Shown here: positions 45,301-54,022 of the stretch, piece by piece
How positions within the stretch are numbered: position 1 is the stretch's first letter
Layout of the letters: each line of letters opens with the position of its first letter
Assembly (NCBI RefSeq): GCF_014646235.1
Contig: NZ_BMNB01000029.1
Coordinates: 1-64,000 of the forward strand
DNA from: Micromonospora sonchi
GTDB taxonomy: Bacteria > Actinomycetota > Actinomycetes > Mycobacteriales > Micromonosporaceae
Direction of reading: 5' to 3'
DNA length: 64,000 nt
Notes under the pieces: model-generated
What the model was told of the DNA's origin: nothing
What the model saw: only the letters and a program-made list of their open reading frames with translations
Database searches by the model: none
Program-made: the position numbers and the translations under genes

Positions 45301-45589
45301 CATCATCGGCGTCAACACCTTCCTCGGCGATGACTCCGACGCCCCGGCCCAGGTCCTCGAGTTGGCCCGCGGCACCGACGAGGAGAAGCAGTCGCAACTG
45401 GACCGGCTCGCCGACTTCCAGGCCCGGCACGCGGCGCAGGCCCCGGCCGCGCTCGATCGGCTCAAGGCCGCCGCGACCAGCGGTGGCAACGTCTTCGAGG
45501 CGCTGATGGACGCCGTCCGCTACTGCTCGCTCGGGCAGATCAGCGAAGCGTTCTTCGAGGTCGGCGGCCAGTACCGCCGCAACGTCTGA
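42341..45589 (+). CDS. icmF: Fused isobutyryl-CoA mutase IcmF
   Basis: The product is 1082 aa, matching full-length IcmF. Domains in order: B12-binding (about 20-150, with DGHDAAITIMRRLLQ, the DxH cobalt-ligand motif), a MeaB-like G-protein chaperone (about 190-450, Walker A TGTGGSGKSSLTDEL near 205, ETPGIGQGD), and the TIM-barrel mutase (about 540-1080, with ITINGPAP-like SMTINGPAPAILAMF and DILKEDQGQNTCIF). It reversibly converts isobutyryl-CoA to n-butyryl-CoA using adenosylcobalamin, with GTP hydrolysis aiding cofactor loading. TAGGAG precedes ATG 42341. It heads an operon with thiolase and SDR genes, pointing to branched or short acyl-CoA metabolism. Confidence 0.96.
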   Translation: MSQPNSSARPPLHVPVHPVRFVTAASLFDGHDAAITIMRRLLQSQGAEVVHLGHDRSVEEVVTAAVQEDVQGVAVSSYQGGHVEYFSYLVERLAERGAGHVRVFGGGGGTIVPEEIAGLAERGVRIFSPQDGQRLGLPGMINELIRDCDVDLAARRPDVEALLAGDDAALARAVTVLEAGADAELAAAVRSAAASRTVPVLGITGTGGSGKSSLTDELVRRLRRDGEDKLRVAVLAVDPTRRRGGTLLGDRIRMNSIAPDVVFFRSLATRTPGAQVPEHLDDILAACKAAGYDLVIVETPGIGQGDAAIVPYADVSLYVMTPEFGAPSQLEKIDMLDLADVVAINKFERRGAEDALRDVARQLVRNREQFGTPWQDMPVFGTSAARFDDDGVTALYHHLKQLLGQRGLRAFDGVLPLASGRTSTGLTSVLPAGRERYLADIAQTVRRYHATTTEQVELVRQRQHLATTRDLLAAGADAAEASVAALLERTEQGLDGDVRRLLDQWPAVRARYDGDEQVYTVRGREIRTPLTRTTLSGTKVPRVALPREGDDGELLRFLRDENLPGYFPFTAGVFPFKRTEEAPARMFAGEGDAFRTNRRFHLLSAGQPATRLSTAFDSVTLYGRDPDRRPDIHGKIGTSGVSIATVDDMRELYAGFDLCSPTTSVSMTINGPAPAILAMFFTAAIEQQLDRFREAEGREPAAEETAQIRARALSTVRGTVQADILKEDQGQNTCIFSTEFALRAMADIQEWFIAHQVRNFYSVSVSGYHIAEAGANPISQLAFTLANGFTFVEAYLARGMNIDDFAPNLSFFFSNGMDAEYTVIGRVARRIWAVAMRDRYGAGERAQKLKYHVQTSGRSLHAQEMDFNDIRTTLQALCAIYDNANSLHTNAYDEAVTTPTAQSVRRALAIQMIIDAEWGLADTENALQGSYIVDQLTDLVEEAVLAEFDRIADRGGVLGAMETGYQRGRIQDESMLYEHRKHDGSLPIIGVNTFLGDDSDAPAQVLELARGTDEEKQSQLDRLADFQARHAAQAPAALDRLKAAATSGGNVFEALMDAVRYCSLGQISEAFFEVGGQYRRNV

Positions 45590-45637
45590 CGCAACTCGCC
45601 CGTGCCGGGATTCGGTGCGGCCAACTGGAGGTGGATG

Positions 45638-46816
45638 GTGAGCTCGGAGAAGATTCTCCTGGTCGAGGGGGCCCGGACCCCGGTGGGCAGTTTCGGTGGC
45701 GCGTTCAAGGACGTGCCGGCCCACGAGCTTGGGGCGACCGCCGTCCGGGAGGCCCTGTCCCGCGCGGGCGTGCCCGTCGAGGCGGTCGACGAGGTGGTGA
45801 TGGGCTGCATCGGCCAGGTGGGGCCGGATGCGTACAACGCGCGGCGGGTGGCGTTGACCGCCGGACTGCCGGTGGGCACTCCGGCGTACACGGTGAACCG
45901 GCTGTGCGGCAGCGGGCTGCAGGCGATCTGGTCGGCGGCGATGCAGTTGCGGTGGGGCGGCGCCGACCTGACCGTTGCCGGTGGCGACGAGAACATGACG
46001 CGGATGCCGTTCTACGATTTCGGCGCCCGGTCGGGCTATCGGCTCGGTGACCGCACTCTGGTTGACGGCACGGTGATGATGCTGACCGACCCGTTCCACG
46101 GCATTCACATGGGCGTGACCGCAGAGAACGTGGCCCGCAAGTATGGCGTGTCCCGTGAGGATCAGGATGAGTTCGCGGTGGAGTCGCAGCGGCGCGCGGC
46201 GTCGGATGCCGCCGCGGCGGCGTTCGCGGAGGAGATCGTCCCCGTGCAGGTGGGTGGGCGCAGGCCGGTGACGGTCGACCGGGACGAGCATCCCCGGCCG
46301 GAGACGACGTTGGAGGGGTTGGCCGGGCTGCGGCCCGTGTTCGACAAGGATGGCACGGTCACGGCGGGTAACGCGTCGGGGATCAACGACGGGGCCGCCG
46401 CGGTGGTGTTGGCTCGGGAGTCGGTTGCCGCGCAGCGGGGTCTGACCGCGCTGGTGAGTCTGGAGGCGGTGGCGACCGCGGCGATGGAGCCGGAACTGAT
46501 GGGTTATGCCCCGGTTCTGGCGTTGCGGAAGCTGTTCGACATGACGGGCACGACTGCCCGTGACATCGACGTGGTCGAGTGCAATGAGGCGTTCGCGGCC
46601 CAGGCGGTGGCGGTGATTCGGGACGCGAAGCTGGACCCGGAGCGGACCAATCCGTACGGCGGGGCCATCGCGCTCGGCCACCCGGTCGGCGCCACCGGTG
46701 CGATCCTGGCCCTGCGGGTGGCCAGGCACCTGGCCCGCACCGACGGGGAACTCGGCATCGTCACCATGTGCATCGGCGGGGGACAGGCCATGGCCGCTCT
46801 CCTCCGCCGCGTCTGA
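45638..46816 (+). CDS. Acetyl-CoA C-acyltransferase (thiolase)
   Basis: The product is 392 aa from GTG 45638 (GGAGG 6 bases upstream; ATG 45635 also possible). It has the active-site Cys in NRLCGSGLQAIWSAA, the His in CNEAFAAQA/GGAIALGHPVGATGA and the second Cys in TMCIGGGQAMAAL. It condenses or cleaves acyl-CoA in beta-oxidation or acetoacetyl-CoA formation. It lies 48 bases after icmF and before the broken hydratase gene, with the same direction. Confidence 0.94.
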   Translation: MSSEKILLVEGARTPVGSFGGAFKDVPAHELGATAVREALSRAGVPVEAVDEVVMGCIGQVGPDAYNARRVALTAGLPVGTPAYTVNRLCGSGLQAIWSAAMQLRWGGADLTVAGGDENMTRMPFYDFGARSGYRLGDRTLVDGTVMMLTDPFHGIHMGVTAENVARKYGVSREDQDEFAVESQRRAASDAAAAAFAEEIVPVQVGGRRPVTVDRDEHPRPETTLEGLAGLRPVFDKDGTVTAGNASGINDGAAAVVLARESVAAQRGLTALVSLEAVATAAMEPELMGYAPVLALRKLFDMTGTTARDIDVVECNEAFAAQAVAVIRDAKLDPERTNPYGGAIALGHPVGATGAILALRVARHLARTDGELGIVTMCIGGGQAMAALLRRV

Positions 46817-46830
46817 GAAAGGACCGGTCA

Positions 46831-47263
46831 ATGGCTGAGCCCGTCCGGTACGCCGTCGACGGCAACGTCGCCCGCATCACCCTGAACCGTCCGGAGGTGT
46901 CCAACGCCGTCGACCTGCCGGCCGCACACGCGTTCTGAGGTGGTGGTGCAGCGGGCCGGTGCCGATGACGAGGTGCGGGCGGTCCTGCTCACCCCCCGTC
47001 CACTCGACGCCGACCAGGCCCGGGATTGGGGACTGATCGCCGAAGTGGTGGAAGATGAGGCGGTGCTGGCAAGGGCGACGGCGATCGCCGAACAACTCGC
47101 CGCCGGCCCGAGCAGGGCTTACGGCGAGGCGAAACGGCTGCTGCGTACCGGTTGGAACGAGTCGCCTGAGAACATCTCACGCGATGAGGCCGACACCATC
47201 GCCCGCCTCCTCGCCGGCCCGGAGGCCTCCGCCCGCGTCGAGCGGTTCCTCAGCCGTTCCTGA
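46831..47263 (+). pseudogene. Enoyl-CoA hydratase gene with internal deletion and frameshift
   Basis: ATG 46831 gives a typical start of the family (EPVRYAVDGNVARITLNRPE) but ends at TGA 46936-46938. In another frame from about 46940 the sequence AVVVQRAGADDEVRAVLLT is still N-terminal. It then jumps at about 46998 to the C-terminal third (LDADQARDWGLIAEVVEDEA, then AGPSRAYGEAKRLLRTGWNE). The oxyanion-hole and catalytic-Glu region of crotonases, about 100 residues, is absent. The gene cannot encode an active hydratase. Flanking thiolase and SDR genes are intact. Confidence 0.85.
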
Positions 47264-47305
47264 CCGCAGCGACGGCGGCCGGCACACCGAACACCAAGGA
47301 GAGAG

Positions 47306-48064
47306 ATGCACATCGACAACACTGCCGCCATCGTGACCGGAGGCGCTTCCGGGCTGGGTGCGGCGACCTCGCAGGCGCTCGCCGAGCGTGGCGCGAAGGT
47401 CTTCGCCTTCGATCTGCCCACCGCAATCGAGGGTGCCCAGGGCGGCACTGGTATCGAGTACGTCGCGGTCGACGTCACCGACCCGGCACAGGTCAGGGCC
47501 GCGGTGGGGCAGGCGGCCGGCTCGGGCCTGCCGCTGCGTACCGTCGTCAACTGCGCCGGCATCGGCCCGTCGATGCGTATTCTCGGCAAGAAGGGCGTGC
47601 ACGATTTGGCCCTGTACGCCAAGGTCGTGCAGGTCAACCTCATCGGCTCCTTCAACGTCCTCACCCTGGCCGCCGAGCGGATCGCCGAGACCGACGCCGA
47701 CGAGCACGGCCAACGCGGCGTCATCATCAACACCGCATCCGTCGCCGCGTACGAGGGCCAGGTCGGCCAGGCCGCCTACTCATCATCCAAGGGCGGGATC
47801 CTCGGCCTGACCCTTCCCGCCGCCCGGGACCTGGCACAGTACGGCATCCGGGTCTGCACCATCGCCCCCGGCATCGTCGACACCCCGATGCTGGCCACGG
47901 TCTCCGAGGAGTTTCGCGCGGGCCTCGCCGCCGGAATCCCGTTCCCCAAGCGTCTGGCCCGCCCCGACGAGTACGCCCAACTCGCCCTGTCGATCATCGA
48001 ACACGACTACCTCAACGGCGAGACCATCCGAATGGACGGCGCCCTGCGGATGGCCCCCCGCTAG
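47306..48064 (+). CDS. SDR dehydrogenase, 3-hydroxyacyl-CoA dehydrogenase type II-like
   Basis: The product is 252 aa with GGAGAGAG before ATG 47306. It has the cofactor motif VTGGASGLGAATSQAL, NCAGIG (NAG-type), catalytic Ser in IINTASVAAYEGQ and YxxxK in AAYSSSKGG. An insertion (ILGKKGVHDLALYAKVVQVN) and the ending RMDGALRMAPR match HSD10-like enzymes acting on 2-methyl-3-hydroxybutyryl-CoA and other 3-hydroxyacyl-CoAs. Its position after thiolase and a hydratase remnant supports a beta-oxidation role. It is probably the last gene of the icmF operon. Confidence 0.9.
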   Translation: MHIDNTAAIVTGGASGLGAATSQALAERGAKVFAFDLPTAIEGAQGGTGIEYVAVDVTDPAQVRAAVGQAAGSGLPLRTVVNCAGIGPSMRILGKKGVHDLALYAKVVQVNLIGSFNVLTLAAERIAETDADEHGQRGVIINTASVAAYEGQVGQAAYSSSKGGILGLTLPAARDLAQYGIRVCTIAPGIVDTPMLATVSEEFRAGLAAGIPFPKRLARPDEYAQLALSIIEHDYLNGETIRMDGALRMAPR

Positions 48065-48096
48065 CACCGCCGCTCCCCATCGGGCCCCCTCTCTCC

Positions 48097-48157
48097 GTTG
48101 ATCATGAGGTTAGCGGCAGTTAAGGAGATCAACTTCGCCGCTAACCTCATGATCAAC
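48097..48157. repeat. Perfect 21-bp inverted repeat (terminator or REP-like element)
   Basis: GTTGATCATGAGGTTAGCGG-C (48097-48117) and its exact complement (48137-48157) flank a 19-base loop. It follows the SDR stop by about 30 bases, so it can terminate the icmF operon. GTTGATCATGA-type intergenic repeats are, to my memory, common in Micromonospora genomes, so it may be a dispersed element. Confidence 0.75.
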
Positions 48158-48399
48158 GCAGTGGGGTAACGGTGCTATCGGGGTACGGAGCGGGCGCGGA
48201 GGTGGGCGCCCCGCCCGTCGTGGAACGTCGGACCACCAGCGGGCGTGTTCTCGTTGGCCTCGCCGTGTCTTCGGCGAGCCAGCGGGTAGCCGGAGCCGGG
48301 GGAAGAGACGCCGTGGACGACCAGGAGTGCTGGGCCTTTCGGCGGCACCGTGACCGTGGGTGGTCGCCACGACCGGCGAGCGACCAGAGAGGTGATCGG

Positions 48400-49008
48400 A
48401 TGATGAACCGGAGCACGCCACCGATGGCGCCGAGCAACGAGGCCACCCTGGAGCAGTTGGACGTCGCACGCGCCGAGGGTGACGCCTACCGGCGGGCGAT
48501 GCGGGCGATGGCCGACGAGGAGGGTGCGGTGACGGCCGAGGCCGGCGACCTCGTCATCGGCTTCGTCAACGAAGCGGCGGAGGGAATGTACGCCCTCGAC
48601 GGCGACCGCCTGGTCTGGCGGGAGGCGGCCCAGGACGCGAACGTCCATCTGGAGGTGGTGGTGGCCGACGCCGGTGACGGGCGGTTCGTGCCAGGCCTGT
48701 CGGTGCGGCTGGAGTTGACTCGCGACGGTGCGCCGGTGCTCGCCACCGAACTGCCGTTCCTGTGGCATCCGTTCCTGCACCATTACGGCACGAACGCGGT
48801 GGTGCCCGACGAAGGGCCGTACCGGGTGCGCGTACGGGTGGCGCCGGCGGGTTTCATGCGGCACGACCCGGTCAACGGCCGCCGGTACGCCGAGCCGGTC
48901 GAGGTGCACTTCGACGATGTCCGGCTGACCAATGGGCGCAAGCCGAGCCCGGATGCCGAGCCGCGCGGGGCGGAGGCCCCCTCGGCCAGGGCCGGCCGGG
49001 TCGCCTGA
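48400..49008 (+). CDS. Tp34/P19-type iron-transport domain protein without signal peptide
   Basis: The product is 202 aa from ATG 48400 (AGAGAGGTG upstream). Residues about 75-180 match the Ig-like Tp34/FetP/P19 fold (VHLEVVVADAGDGRFVPGLS, then LPFLWHPFLHHYGTNAV, VRVRVAPAGFMRHD) with the His-rich metal site. Family members are normally periplasmic or lipoproteins serving Fe or Cu uptake. Here the N-terminus is hydrophilic and acidic, with no export signal even if the frame is extended. The product may be cytoplasmic or exported by another route. No transporter gene lies beside it. Confidence 0.75.
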   Translation: MMNRSTPPMAPSNEATLEQLDVARAEGDAYRRAMRAMADEEGAVTAEAGDLVIGFVNEAAEGMYALDGDRLVWREAAQDANVHLEVVVADAGDGRFVPGLSVRLELTRDGAPVLATELPFLWHPFLHHYGTNAVVPDEGPYRVRVRVAPAGFMRHDPVNGRRYAEPVEVHFDDVRLTNGRKPSPDAEPRGAEAPSARAGRVA

Positions 49009-49064
49009 AATGTTTCGATCCTGGCGGATCGGGTAGCCGGCGGCGGCTGGAAGGCGGTGGACAG

Positions 49065-49247
49065 GTGAATCTCGGCAAGCTCGGTGACATGGTGGTGGGG
49101 ACGGCCGGTGACGTGGCCGGCAGCGTGGTGGATCCGAAGGCGGGAGCCGGCAAGCTACGCTCCGCCGTCAGGCCCCGTGCCGTGGTCACGCTGGCCGCCG
49201 GCCTGTGCCTCGGCTACCTGCTGGCCCGGTCTCGGCGCCACCGCTGA
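49065..49247 (+). CDS. Small membrane protein
   Basis: The product is 60 aa from GTG 49065. It has a polar N-terminal part (MVVGTAGDVAGSVVDPKAGA), one transmembrane helix (VVTLAAGLCLGYLLA) and a basic end (RSRRHR). GGTGGACAG precedes the start. It lies 56 bases after the Tp34-like gene in the same direction and converges on ccmH. No family is recognised. Confidence 0.6.
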   Translation: MNLGKLGDMVVGTAGDVAGSVVDPKAGAGKLRSAVRPRAVVTLAAGLCLGYLLARSRRHR

Positions 49248-49292
49248 GTGACGGGTGCAGCCGCTGCCGGGCGTGCAGCGGGTCCAGGCCGG

Positions 49293-50261
49293 TCAAGGGT
49301 CGAGCAGCCGGCGGATCTCCGCGGCGGCGGGGTGCGACGGCGCGACGGCGAGGAACCGCCGCAGCGTCGCCGTCGCGTCGGCGGGTCGGGTGGCCCGCTG
49401 GGCCAGACCCAGGACCAGCAGCCCGTCGGGTGACTCGGGTGCGTGGTCGAGGACCTCCCGGGCGGCCCGTTCCGCCCCGGCGGCGTCCGAGGAGCGCAGC
49501 AGGGCGAAGGCGAGGCGCAGTTGGACGCCGTCGTCGGTCCGTTCCCGCAGCGCCTCCCGGTACATCTGGGCGGCGGCCTCGTACTGTTGCCTTCCCTCCA
49601 GGTCCCAGGCCAGCCGCAGCGCGACGGCCGCCGGGTCGGCTGGCGGCGGAGCCGGTGGCGCCAACCCGTCGGCGGCCACGGCCACCGCCGCCACCAGGGC
49701 GATCAGCCCGGCCGCGGTAAGCGAGCAGACGGGCCCTGGGGACCACCGCGAGGTCGCGCCGTCGGCCCGGCGGGCGCCGCCGGGGTGCCGGGGCCACCGG
49801 GTCCGCCCGCCGGACCGGCGGGCGCTGCCGGGGTGCCGGGGCCACCGGGTCCGCGCGCCGGACCGGCGGGCGCTGCCGGCGAGCCGGGGGCGTAGGGTCC
49901 GCGCGGCGGCGGCGCCGGCACCGAGCAATGCGATCGCGGGCACCACCCACAGCAGGAGCCCCGGTCCCCGGGCGGGCGGCTGCGCCAGCACCTCGTCGCC
50001 GTAGCGCGCGACGAACCACCGCCGGATCTCCTCCCGGCTGCGGCCCTGCGCCAGGTGGTCGGCGATCACCTGCCGCATCGAGGCGGCGATCGGGGAGGGG
50101 GAGTCGACCACCGACTCCCCCTGGCAGGCGGGGCAGCGGAGTTCGGCGGCGGTGGCGGCGACCGGGTCCGTCCGTGCGGCCGGTCCGGCTGAGCGGAGCA
50201 ACCCGGCGACCGCCAGCGCGAGCAGCGCCGCCAGGCCCGGCACGACGATCAGGCGCCGCAT
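49293..50261 (-). CDS. ccmH: CcmH-type haem-lyase thioreductase fused to a CcmI-like TPR domain
   Basis: The product is 322 aa. A signal anchor (about 5-25) leads to the CcmH thioredoxin-like domain with the redox motif RCPACQGESV (about 43-52) and HLAQGRSREEIRRWFVARYG. A helix (about 100-118) follows, then a basic repeat tract of 16-residue units (GARTRWPRHPGSARRS), a second helix (about 175-195) and a TPR region (about 215-315). CcmH reduces apocytochrome c cysteines and CcmI presents the apocytochrome. The fusion matches E. coli-type CcmH. ATG 50261 shares one base with the ccmG stop. Confidence 0.9.
   Translation of the reverse strand: MRRLIVVPGLAALLALAVAGLLRSAGPAARTDPVAATAAELRCPACQGESVVDSPSPIAASMRQVIADHLAQGRSREEIRRWFVARYGDEVLAQPPARGPGLLLWVVPAIALLGAGAAAARTLRPRLAGSARRSGARTRWPRHPGSARRSGGRTRWPRHPGGARRADGATSRWSPGPVCSLTAAGLIALVAAVAVAADGLAPPAPPPADPAAVALRLAWDLEGRQQYEAAAQMYREALRERTDDGVQLRLAFALLRSSDAAGAERAAREVLDHAPESPDGLLVLGLAQRATRPADATATLRRFLAVAPSHPAAAEIRRLLDP
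49768..49890 (-). repeat. 48-bp in-frame tandem repeat within ccmH
   Basis: Units at 49768-49815 and 49816-49863 differ at only two positions, and a partial third unit follows. Each encodes 16 residues rich in Arg, Pro, Gly and Ser in the cytoplasmic linker between the two halves of the protein. The period is a multiple of three, so length changes keep the frame. Confidence 0.85.
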
Positions 50262-50808
50262 CAGGCCGCGCCCAGCAGGGGAGACAGCTGATCCTGAAGC
50301 CACTGCCGAGTGACCACGCCGGGCTGGTATGCGACGATCCGTCCGTCGCGGTCCACCACGAAGGTCTCCGGCACGCCGCGTACGCCCCAGTCGACCGCGC
50401 GGGTGCCGTCCGGGTCGGGAAGCACGGTGAGTTGCTCGGCCTGCGTCTGCTTCAGCAGGGTGCGTACCGCCTCCGGCCCGTCGCGCAGGTTGAGCCCGAC
50501 CACGCGCAGCCCCTGCGGTGACCAGCGCAGGGCGGTCTCGGCCAGCAGCGGCAACTCGTCCCGGCAGGGGCCGCACCAGGACGCGAAGACGTTGACCAGC
50601 ACGACCTGCCCGCGCACGGCCGCCAGGTCGAACCACGTGCCGTCGAGGGTGGTCCCGGCCAGCGCCGGTGCGGCCACCGCCGGCCGGCCGACGTCGTCCG
50701 GGCCGGAGCGGTGTCTGACGAGGAGGGCCCCGAGGCCGACGGTCAGCAGCAGGACGGTTGCCGGGGCCAGCCCCACCCGTCGCCACCACGACCGTCGGAT
50801 TGCCGGGT

Positions 50809-50812
<4 letters not shown>
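50261..50812 (-). CDS. ccmG: CcmG/ResA-type thioredoxin-like protein
   Basis: The product is 183 aa. A signal anchor (about 14-34) is followed by a thioredoxin fold with FASWCGPCRDELPLL (CxxC near residues 78-81) and cis-Pro loop GVPETFVVDRDGRI. It reduces CcmH or apocytochrome c thiols outside the membrane. The start overlaps the ccmF stop by 4 bases and the stop overlaps the ccmH start by 1 base. Confidence 0.93.
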
Positions 50813-52708
<1,896 letters not shown>

Positions 52709-52719
<11 letters not shown>

Positions 52720-53116
52720 CGGGCGGCTCCGGGGCGGGCGCGGAGGGCCGGTACTCGTTGCCGTGCCGCACCACCACGTGGTCGGCGTCGAACACCCCGT
52801 CGGTGCCGAGCCGCCCCTCGACGACCGCGTCCTCGCCCTCGCGGAAGGTTTCCGGCGGCATCCCGCGCTGCCGGACGGGCACCTCGTGGCCGGCGTCGCT
52901 GAGCCGGAACAGCACCAGCCCGCCGTCGTGGCGCACCGATCCGGGGACCACCTCGCCGCCGAGCCGGACGCGTTCGCCCGTGGCGGCCGGGTGAGTGAGC
53001 AGTTCACCGGGAGTGCGGTAGTAGGTGAGGGTGCCGCGCAGGGCGCCGGTGATCAGCAGACCGCCGCCGGCGAGCAGCACCACGAGCAGGGCCAGGCGGC
53101 CGGGACGCCGGATCAT
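52709..53116 (-). CDS. ccmE: Haem chaperone CcmE
   Basis: The product is 135 aa. A signal anchor (about 6-26) is followed by an OB-fold beta-barrel (GERVRLGGEVVPGSVRHDGG, LVLFRLSDAGHEVPV). The covalent haem site H-x-x-x-Y is present as RHGNEYRP near the C-terminus. The motif is the HxxxY type of Proteobacteria, not the CxxxY variant. The ATG overlaps the ccmC stop by 4 bases. Confidence 0.92.
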
Positions 53117-53895
53117 CCCACCGGCGCCGGCCGGCGCGGGCCCGAACGGCCAGGTCGCCGCCCTCCGGCGGCGCCGGCCGCGTCGAGCTGACGCTGTAGC
53201 CGCACCACCCGGTGGGCCAGCAGCCAGGTCGCGCAGACACTCGCCGCCGCGACGGCCAGCAGCAACGCCAGCGCCATCCGGGGGTCGGCCGGCGGCCGTT
53301 CCGGTGCCAGGAAAGTGGCCTGCTGGTGCAGCGACCGCCACCAGCGCACCGAGAAGTGCACCACGGGTACGAGGAGGAAGCCGCCGATCCCGACCACCGC
53401 CACGGGACGGGTGACCCGTGGGTCGCCGTGCGGCGGCACGCCGGCCCGCTCGGCGAGCGCCCGGCGCAGGGCCAGCGCGGCGGCGTACACCAGGAACAGC
53501 AGCGCGGTCCCGACCAGCCGGGGATCCCAGGCCCACCAGGCGCCCCAGACCAGGTGGCCCCAGAGCGAGCCGGTGGCGAGGGTGAGGGCGGTGAGGACGA
53601 CACCGATCTCGGTGGCGGCCAGGGCGATGCGGTCCCAGTGGGCGTCGGCCCGCAGGAGGTGGGCGCCGCCGGCCACGAGGACGACGGCGAAGGCCAGGTA
53701 GGCCACCCAGGCGGCCGGTACGTGCAGGTACATGAGGCGTTGCGCCGGACCCTGCACGGCGTCGGCCGGTGCCAGCAGACCGCCGGCGAGGCCGGCCGCG
53801 GCGGCGAGGCCGGCTCCGATCCAGCCGGTCGTACGCCGGGCGACGGCGCCCGGTGGGGAGTCCACGGTCAGTTCCACGGTGGAGGTTCGCATCAT
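53113..53895 (-). CDS. ccmC: Haem export/handling protein CcmC
   Basis: The product is 260 aa with six hydrophobic segments. The WWD motif WGHLVWGAWWAWDPRLVG lies near residues 108-125, flanked by His-bearing loops (MYLHVPAAW; VVHFSVRWW). CcmC loads haem on CcmE. CcmA/CcmB, the ABC partner, and CcmD are not found in the window; a basic C-terminal extension (QLDAAGAAGGRRPGRSGPRR) is present and could stand in for CcmD by recalling a fused small segment, which is speculative. It is the first gene of the ccm operon, divergent from the oxidase operon. Confidence 0.93.
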   Translation of the reverse strand: MMRTSTVELTVDSPPGAVARRTTGWIGAGLAAAAGLAGGLLAPADAVQGPAQRLMYLHVPAAWVAYLAFAVVLVAGGAHLLRADAHWDRIALAATEIGVVLTALTLATGSLWGHLVWGAWWAWDPRLVGTALLFLVYAAALALRRALAERAGVPPHGDPRVTRPVAVVGIGGFLLVPVVHFSVRWWRSLHQQATFLAPERPPADPRMALALLLAVAAASVCATWLLAHRVVRLQRQLDAAGAAGGRRPGRSGPRRPAPVG

Positions 53896-54022
53896 CGTCC
53901 CGTCCGCGCCGTCGACGCTCGCCTACTGCTGCCGGACCCGACCTTATCCGTCATCTACCTTCAATAGCCTCAATTAGTCCAATAGGCCTCATAGTGCGAC
54001 GAAGTGGTTAGGGTCGGTTCCG
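53896..54022. promoter_or_regulatory. Divergent promoter of the ccm and oxidase/bc operons
   Basis: This 127-bp gap is unusually AT-rich for the region. It contains four spaced TCAATAG-like elements at 53961-53967, 53970-53977, 53979-53985 and 53989-53994, each about 9-10 bases apart. A regulator binding one face of the helix could control both operons. No known box (such as the Rex site) is recognised. Confidence 0.55.

Noticed and set aside
42197-46831. A 1544-codon open frame on the minus strand across icmF and the thiolase gene
   Set aside because: It is antisense to two clearly recognised genes, rich in Arg, His, Gly and Ala, and has no domain. Long antisense frames are expected at this GC content.
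49703-49921. Collagen-like Gly-Pro-Pro frames over the ccmH repeat
   Set aside because: They come from reading the GC-rich 48-bp repeat in the wrong frame or strand; the ccmH frame carries the family motifs.
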